64,000 nt of DNA. Source: Zantedeschia hybrid cultivar (taxonomy: Eukaryota; Streptophyta; Magnoliopsida; Alismatales; Araceae). Made by a program: the position numbers and the translations under genes. Below are positions 57,411 through 64,000 of this stretch, piece after piece. The stretch is taken from contig JARZZO010000009.1 in the NCBI GenBank assembly GCA_030544215.1, forward strand, positions 56,167,129 to 56,231,128, written 5' to 3'. How positions within the stretch are numbered: position 1 is the first letter of the stretch; each line of letters begins with the position of its first letter. The notes beneath the pieces are model-generated. The model ran no database searches. It was not told the DNA's origin and saw nothing but the letters and a program-made list of their open reading frames with translations.

Positions 57411-58796
57411 TGTAGACACCGATTTTGGACCACCCTTTTGGTCATGAACTCCATCCATCATTAGCCCATCATCCCTCATCTCAGTCCACTAATAACTAGG
57501 CCCATTAACCAATCCCGACTCTAGCCACCTTTTCGTGGAAGGCCAGTCAGCCCGCCTTCCACCACCCTTCGAAGGCCAGCCAGTCCACCTTCCACTACCC
57601 TTCGAAGGCCAGCCAGTCCGCCTTCCACCATCCTTCGAAGGCCAGCCAGTCCGCCTTCCACCCCCCTTCGAAGGCCAACTGGCCCGCCTTCCACCACTTC
57701 GTGGAAGGCCAGCTACCTGGCCTTCCACGGGATTGGAAGGCATGTTGGATGTCCGTCCACCCCTCTAACTACCACCTTGACTTCGTCTTCCCCACGATCT
57801 CCTCTACTCGCCGCCCTCACCTCCGCTACTCCAATCACTCCCCACTCCGGCGACTGCCGCGCGCACCACCTCCGATCCTTGACCACTTCCCATTGGCTCC
57901 AGGATGATTTACGGGGATTTAGACCCCTATTTTCTCCTATTTCTCTTTTACCTATTTAAACCCCCCCATGTCCCCTCGAGCGAGGGGTTAAAAAAAAAAA
58001 AGGGATTTTTTCGGGTGAGAGATTCGAAGAAGGAGAAGAAGGAGGAGTTTTCCTAGAGGGAAGGCTCAGAGGAGGTTAGCGAGTGAGTCGGCTCTGAGGA
58101 GTCTAGCGGACAAGGAGTCAGAGAGCTTCAGGAGGGGCTTCAGGAGGAATCCTTCGCACTCCAAATGGGTTTGTCTTCTTAACCCTCTTTTACTATTCTC
58201 CTCTTCATTTCATTGCATTCTCATTTTCCATCCATGCCGTAACATTCTCCCTCTCTCACTCTTCTTTTCACTTTTAACATATCGCTTCACTTTTCACACA
58301 CGAGCACCCTCATTTGCATGCATGCATGTTAAGATGACTTAGCAACCCTTACTTCCCCAGAGGTTTTAAACAAAAAACGGGAGGTGGGTGGGCATAACAT
58401 ATGGTCACCTTCCCTCCCCAAACACCCATCCGGTGCGTCTCCCTCCAATTCTAGTTAATTTTTATATTTTTATGAATAGATTCTACATGTCACAGTTCTA
58501 ATCGGGTCATTTTTCCTCTCTTGTCTTGTCTTTTCAGGGATCCTTACCGCATTTTCGCGTCGAGCTCTCCTCCTCTGGCCGGCCGGAGGAAGAGAAGGAG
58601 AAACCACCATTTGCCGCTCCCTCAGAATGCGATCACTCTTACAACCCTGCGGAACACAGGGACCGTAAGGTAATGCTCCTGGCGATCACACATCTTTATT
58701 TCTAACCCCCCTTAAATCGCCGCAGTGCTAAGACGAATGGAGAAACCCTCGACCCGAAGCTCGCAGCAGCGGCGGAGGACGTTCCGGGCGCCTACA
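57411..58796 (+). mobile_element. 3' LTR of Tat element
   Basis: 1386-bp LTR TGTAGACACCG ... GGGCGCCTACA followed by CCACT. Array at 57530-57750, TATA-like box at 57952, RY repeat at 58315-58328, exon-like segment 58538-58669 between CAG and GTAATG. Confidence 0.95.
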
Positions 58797-58801
58797 CCAC
58801 T

Positions 58802-60136
58802 GTCCTTATGGAGAATATAATCTTATTCCAGAAAGACAGCTCTCTTGGCCACAAACACCTTTTGCTCGTCAGGAAGATAAAAGTAATATCTATAAGTTTC
58901 CTTTGGATATCCCACAAATTTGCATTTGTCAGTTCTGGATTCCAGCTTATCTTCGTCATGTCTTTTAACATGAGCAGGACATCCCCAGACTTTAACATGT
59001 TTAAGGTCTAGTTTCTTTTCATTCCATATCTCATATGGTGTGGTCTCAACATATTTGCTGGGTATCTTGTTCAGGATATACATAGCCGAGCTAAGTGCAT
59101 ATCCCCATAAGGACACTGGTAACTTGGACATGCTCATCATGGATCGCACCATTTCCATTAATGTGCGATTTCTCCTTTTTGATATACCATTCATCTGAGG
59201 TGTATGAGGAGGTGTAAGCTGAGAAAGGATACTATTATCCTTTAAGTATTTAATGAACTCAGTACTCAAGTATTCACCACCTCGATCAGATCGGATGGTT
59301 TTTATACTCTTTCCTATTTGTTTTTCTACTTCATTCTTAAATTCTCTGAATTTCTCAAAGGCTTCAGATTTATACTTCAATAAGTATACATATTCAAACC
59401 TTGAGTAATCATCAGTGAATGCAATGAAGTATAAGAAACCACCAATGGCTTGGGTTGACATAGGACCAGATACATCTGAATGTATGAGTTCTAATATGCC
59501 TTTGGCTCGTTCTCCAGTTCCACTAAATGGAGACTTAGCCATTTTACCTATTAAACATGAGTCACAGGTTGGATATGACTCATAATCAAATAGATCCAAA
59601 TATCCATCTTTATGCAACCTTTGGAGTCTGTTTTCACCAATGTGTCCAAGCTTACAATGCCACAAGTAGGCTTTGTTCATTTCATACTTACTTCTTTTAA
59701 TTGAAGAACCGATATGTAAATTATCATGAGACACATTCAATAGATACAATCCATTGGACAAAATAGCAGAAGCTGTTAATTTATTTCCGAAATAAATTGA
59801 ACAACTATTGTTCCCAAAATTTAAATTGTATCCTATTCTATCTAAACATGAAATAGAAATGATGTTCCTTATTATGCTAGGTACATAATAACATTCATCT
59901 AATAGAAATGTGTCTCCGGATGGTAGCTTGAGCTTCACTGTCCCCACAGCGATCGCCGCAACTCTTGCGCCGTTACCTAGTCTCAGCTCCATCTCGCCGG
60001 TCCTCAGCTTACGCCTTCTCGTCAGTGCATGCACAGAATTGCAGATATAAGATACACATCCAGTATCTAATACCCATGTTGTGCTATCTCTTATTGACAA
60101 GTTTACATGTATCATATAGATACCTGAAGCGTCCTG
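58802..60136 (-). pseudogene. pol: Copia B protease and integrase
   Basis: N-terminal half of copia B pol, the best-preserved copia segment here (430 codons open, 60115-58823). The protease active site WVLDTGCVSYIC is intact. Integrase has its zinc-binding part (WHCKLGH ... CDSCL), catalytic Asp in HSDVSGP, Asp in IRSDRGGEYLS and Glu-region GISKRRNRT, where the usual SER is SKR: a Glu-to-Lys change at the expected catalytic Glu. It ends KRAVFLE with a TAA just before the Tat insertion. A stop at about 60135 separates it from gag. Confidence 0.92.
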
Positions 60137-60961
60137 CTACTTCACAGTTCCTTGAACCTTGTCCTTGAGGTATTCCTTGCAATTCCTCTTCCAATGCCCT
60201 TTCTGGTGACAGTAGAAGCAATCACCTTTCTCAGCACTTTTACCCTTGTCTTTCTTTGTGACCTTTGCCTTTCTCTGAACCTTCTTCTTATTCTTTCGAA
60301 AAACTTGGACTGCAAGTCTTTTTCTGTTGGTCTTACCAACCATGAGGACTTGGGGTTTATCCTTCACAAGGTTGTTCCCCTCAGCAGTCTTTAACATGTT
60401 CAGCAGTTCAGCTAAGGTGGCCTGGATCTTGTTCATGTTAAAATTAACGATGAACTGAGCATATGACGGTGGAAGTGAAGACAACATGAGGTCTATGTGC
60501 ATCTCCTTGGAAAGTGTAATCCCAAGAGCATCCAGCCTCTCTACCCACTCAATCATCTTCAGCACGTGATTCTGTACTGAAGTTCCCTCTTCCATCTGAG
60601 CCTTGAACAGATTCTTCGATATCTCATATCGTTCGATTCTGCTCTGCTCACCAAATAGCTCCTTCAAATGGAGCATGATGGATCTAGCATCCATCTCTTC
60701 ATGTTGCCTCTACAACTCATTGCTCATAGAGGCTAACATGTAGCATTGGGCCATGGTGGAATCCTCCTTCCATTTTTCATACGCTATCATTTCCTCCTCT
60801 GGAGCATCCAATGCTGGTTCAACAGGAGGTTCATTATCCAAGACGTAGGCAATCTGCTCAGACCTGAGGACTATCTTCAGGTTTCTGAGCCAGTCTGAGT
60901 AATTGGTGCCTGTCAAACGGTTGGCATCGAGTATGCCTCGCAACGGGTTATGGTGCGACAT
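60137..60961 (-). pseudogene. gag: Copia B gag, full length
   Basis: Complete-length gag (about 275 codons) from the ATG at 60961. It has the MSHHNPLRGILDANRLTG start, the UBN2-type capsid core that the A elements lack (ILHLKELFGEQSR-like helix, then VQNHVLKMIEWVERLDALG), a basic stretch, and an intact zinc knuckle CFYCHQKGHWKRNC near 60200. One TAG at about 60710 interrupts it. The full core makes copia B, or a close relative, a candidate supplier of particles for the A family. Upstream lie the twin stem-loops and the CCTGTAG acceptor-like site. Confidence 0.92.
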
Positions 60962-63313
60962 TCTCGCCTACAGGAGATAGTCAATTGATAATTAGCAGAT
61001 ATTTAGATTAACTAAAACAAGATATGGTCTTTTATTATCTAGTTTTACTCCCACTAATTTTCGACGGACTGTATAACTTTCAGATATACAGAACGGGAGA
61101 CGCCGACTGTCTCCTAGTAGGGATCAGAATCTCCAAGCATTACAGTATGACCTCGGGTAAACATATAGTATCATACCGCTATCTCAGAGCAATCATCTCA
61201 TGATAATTGCAACTCCTTGCAATATCCGATCATACTTTGGCTCCCAAGTTTAATGGTCCCGGGTAAACACAGTATATCATTATCTCCGGTCTAAGCTTTA
61301 CCATCAATACGTGACAGAGTAAAGTAGAAATATAGTTCCCGGGTAAACACGTGGATAACTATATCGTTCCTCTACTCTTATCCAAAGGCATCTGATGCTA
61401 TGATCAACAGTCCTCTCAACAGACAATGGCAGACCTCGGGTAAACACATAGTATCTGCCATGACTGAATTAAGTTCCATTGATCATATTGATGGAGAGCC
61501 ACGCGGTGCATTTTCAATGACTCGCGCTACGGCTTAGAATTTATAACGAAGGTTTTACTTATTTAGTTTGGTCTCATCCTAGGTGATAGTATTAAATATA
61601 TCGAATATATATAAATACAAATAACCTAGCAAATATTTAAGCACACGCATCACATACATGTTATTAGTGTGGTCATGGACGGCACTGCGGTTTGACTTGA
61701 GCTCGACAGTCAAACGCACACACATACACAATATAACAACTTATATCATGAGTCTGCAAACCCATGGATTCAATGAACTCCTTCATTTTCATCTGGTCAG
61801 CAGTTGTGGATCATCCTTGCTCCACGCGCAGCCGCTTCGATCAAATTACATCGTAATTCTCAATTACATGATGATTTAAATGAGGAAGCCTTATGGCGAT
61901 TACATTAAGGAGGAAGGTAGAAGTACAATGGAATATGAGAGGGAGAGGTTCGCAGACCTCTATTTATTAATAAAAATAAACCACACAATCACATTCCACA
62001 TCCACAATTAATACTCGTCCATGACCACCATGTGTTTTAGTTAAACAAACCACACATGAATTGAGCATCAAAGGGCTAAATTAAAATTTTTAAAAATAAT
62101 TAATTTTGGGTTTCTTAAAACCAGGGACCAATCAAAAATTGGATTTAGAATTTTCGAAAACTTTTATTAAGTCAAAGCATGCTAATTTAAATCATTATTT
62201 AAACAAGCAAACCAATCAAATTTTAAATAACCAATTACTACACATCAAATGTGCAGAAAAATCAAATTAACAATTTTACACTATTCCATGCGAGTCATCA
62301 AATTAAATATTTAATTCAGTTAATTAAATATAATATTCTATATTATCAAATCTAACAATTAGATTGATAATATCATTAACAACAACTTGTTAAAAAAAAA
62401 AAACTTTCCCTCATTTATACAATTCCCTTTTTACTGGTTATTAATAAGTATAAAACAGAATTTTATCAATTTCAGAATCAAATTTTAAATTTAAATACAA
62501 TTATGTAATTAAAAAACTAGTAAACATGTATAACAGGGAAAAACACAAAGGGAATGGGCCCTGGAACGGGTCAAACGGCCCAGGGCTGGCCGGCCCCTTG
62601 GGGCGAACCCAGCCAGCACCTGGCTCGGCCCAGGCCCGCTCTCTGGGGCGAGCCGGGTCCGGGCCAGGCGCTCGACTGGTTCGGGCACCAAGGCCCGGAC
62701 CATCGGGCCGGGTCCGCCCCTCCCACTTGACGCAGCTAGGGTTTGCCTAGCTGCGCCGCAGGTGGGAAGGGGCGGCCCTTCCGCCGCCGGCACCTTGCCC
62801 AGTAGGTGCCGGCCGGCAGGCCCCTTACCCCGCGGGGTATGCCCGGCGGCCAGGGGCACCGGCGGCGGTGCCGGTGACCCCTGGTTCTGGCGGTTGCCCC
62901 ACAAACCGCCCCCCCCCCCCCCCCTCCTTCCTTGTTTTGTAACCGATCCGTGCATCCAGAGCACACTATCTCCATGGCCAATCAGCTGCGAAGTTTAGGA
63001 GGATGAAGGAGACCATCTCCTACAGGTAAGGGCTTGCAAATCCCCTGCGATTCATGGGGTGACATCCATGGCGTCGACAATCGATTCCCCAACCTTTGGG
63101 GTTGCCCAAAATCATGCCTATCTGAGTCCTTTCTTCGTCAGACGAAGAACATGAACCTCACCAAAATTAAAAAATTCATTTTACTGCAAAAATCATAGAT
63201 TGTGTTTATCTTATGAACACAATACATGCGTTATTAAATTTAATAACAAGCATGGAATATTTTATAAAATTGATAATTTGATAAATCAAAACGGCGAGAA
63301 CATAGTGGAACTT
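60962..63313 (-). other. Copia B leader
   Basis: 2.35-kb leader on -. From gag outward: twin stem-loops (61069-61114), four copies of a GTTTACCCGAGG-type motif (near 61150, 61259, 61339, 61435), AT-rich sequence to 62520, a GC-rich block (62540-62930) and a 16-nt G run (C on +, 62909-62924). No credible gene; the frames at 62509-62998 are GC-rich low-complexity. Confidence 0.75.
61069..61114 (-). promoter_or_regulatory. Twin stem-loops upstream of copia B gag
   Basis: Arms CTGTATA and TATACAG (61069-61091) and arms GGAGAC and GTCTCC (61096-61114), the same order and position relative to gag as in A1 and A2. Confidence 0.6.
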
Positions 63314-63326
63314 GGCTCTGATACCA
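63314..63326 (-). promoter_or_regulatory. Primer binding site of copia B
   Basis: GGCTCTGATACCA on + reads TGGTATCAGAGCC on -, complementary to initiator Met tRNA, one base from the LTR end. Confidence 0.95.
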
Positions 63327-63327
63327 C

Positions 63328-64000
63328 TATTGGGATCACTGTGTCAGGATCCGACTGAAAAACGCAGCGGAATAAAATTTTTGGGATCGGATCTGTCCCG
63401 TTTCGGTCGTTAAACTTAAACCGGTGTAAATCGAATTTACCTTGCGCAGATTCGAATCCGCGTCCGTTTTCCGGTTCCGTCGGAGCGATGCCGCAAGTCG
63501 CGCAGATGCTCGACCTCTAGCGGTATCCACGCGGTTCTCCTCGCGATGGATCGTCCTCGCTTCCTCGCTCGCTGCGGCGTTCGAAGATCCCATCTGACTG
63601 CGCGTAATCCACCGCGACATGCGGATTCGGAATCCCCGTCGAACGGAAGGTGGAGCAGTTGGGATCCGCACGCCCAGAAGAGAGAGAAAGTTGGGAAGAA
63701 CGAATGACGGCTAGGTCAGGGTTGCTGGCCCCGGACGTAGAATCCGTTCTTTTATAAGAAGTCAGTTTGCGGTTTTTCATAAAAACCCAGACTTATCCGA
63801 AATCCTGTCGGATTATCCATCGACTTGAAAACCATTTGCGTGTGACCCTCTAGGCCCAAATACCAGTCCAGTTAATAGCCCATTAAGTCCAGTAACCCTT
63901 TACTGACTGACTAAATTAATTAATATCCTTATATTCAATTAATCAGCCGAATTTAATGTCCCACAATAAATTTGGACGGACTGCCGATCACGTTGGATGC
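63328..64000 (-). mobile_element. 5' LTR of copia B, partial
   Basis: First 673 bp (from the 3' side) of the copia B 5' LTR; the rest lies outside the window. Its last bases on - are CCCAATA, so the usual CA end has become TA. It matches 17869 onward with roughly 6 percent difference over the part compared. Confidence 0.93.

Larger units (their letters stand above)
22559..58796 (+). mobile_element. Large Tat-clade Ty3 element with antisense PMD genes
   Basis: Ty3/gypsy element with TGTAGACACC...GCCTACA LTRs and a perfect target duplication CCACT (22554-22558, 58797-58801) in copia B. Without nested insertions it is about 18.7 kb. Order: 5' LTR, leader, gag (30465), protease plus G-patch, RT, first RNase H, second (archaeal-type) RNase H, integrase (to 37408), a long 3' region with two - strand PMD genes, and 3' LTR. 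Two RNase H domains and antisense genes downstream of pol are hallmarks of the Tat lineage. All frames are broken. Tekay interrupts its 5' LTR and copia A2 its 3' region. Confidence 0.95.
17869..64000 (-). mobile_element. Copia element B (nested, runs off window)
   Basis: Ty1/copia element on -. Its 3' LTR is at 17869-19420, RNase H and RT at 19421-22558, then a 36-kb Tat insertion. Protease/integrase follows at 58802-60136, gag at 60137-60961, a leader, a Met-tRNA site and part of the 5' LTR from 63328. The CCACT duplication around the Tat element (22554-22558, 58797-58801) proves that the two halves were one. The left flank ATATG (17864-17868) would be one target copy; its partner is outside the window. 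Related to the A elements but clearly a different subfamily, with full-length gag. Confidence 0.93.

Noticed and set aside
3284..57750. CRISPR array
   Set aside because: The repeats are palindromic units with very short centres in plant retrotransposons. There are no unique ~30-bp spacers and no cas genes.
17869..64000. Treating 17869-22558 and 58802-64000 as two separate copia elements
   Set aside because: The CCACT target duplication and the pol sequence continuing across the Tat element show that they are one element.

Overview
This window is plant DNA from a large, repeat-rich genome and consists essentially of LTR retrotransposons nested inside one another. The evidence is Ty1/copia and Ty3/gypsy polymerases of plant-specific clades (Tat with two RNase H domains, Tekay-type chromovirus with a chromodomain, an Athila-like LTR), initiator-Met-tRNA primer sites and plant mobile domain (PMD) genes. 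I see no ordinary host gene, no tRNA or rRNA gene and no prokaryotic feature. The species cannot be named from this.

Layout, oldest to youngest. (1) A Ty3 Tat-like element on + survives as a gag piece (1-256) and a reverse transcriptase piece (17106-17868). (2) Between these lies copia A1 (+, about 983-17105) with a chimeric, truncated 5' LTR. Four LTRs have inserted in it: a Tat-family solo LTR (3147-4563), a Tekay solo LTR (5370-7835, -), an unclassified solo LTR (7926-9247) and an Athila-like solo LTR (11416-13737). (3) From 17869 to beyond the window end lies copia B on the - strand, with a 1340-bp tandem duplication in its RT region. (4) Copia B is split by a large Tat element (+, 22559-58796). 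Its 5' LTR is interrupted by an internally deleted Tekay element (22767-28211, -), whose own LTR holds another Tat solo LTR (24887-26591, -). (5) Downstream of its pol the Tat element carries two antisense PMD genes. One of them is split by the full-length copia A2 (43508-55552, +), which contains a Tekay solo LTR (50095-52822). Nine insertions have a recognisable 5-bp target duplication on both sides, six perfect and three with one mismatch. This fixes most of the insertion order.

Every coding region is broken by stops, frameshifts or insertions, so nothing here looks autonomous now. Both A-type copia copies also share a gag that lacks its capsid core, whereas copia B has the full gag. This suggests that A is a non-autonomous family mobilised in trans.

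The most unusual signal is not a gene. Four or more unrelated element families carry arrays of short inverted repeats: two arms of 6-12 bp around a short centre, repeated many times, each with a family-specific arm sequence. The arrays lie in LTRs, in leaders before gag, and directly upstream of both antisense PMD genes. One arm type (GGCGTC/GACGCC) is shared by the Tekay LTR and an otherwise unrelated solo LTR. I read these as candidate recognition sites or RNA hairpins linked to expression or silencing control. The arrays are visible in the sequence; that function is inference.
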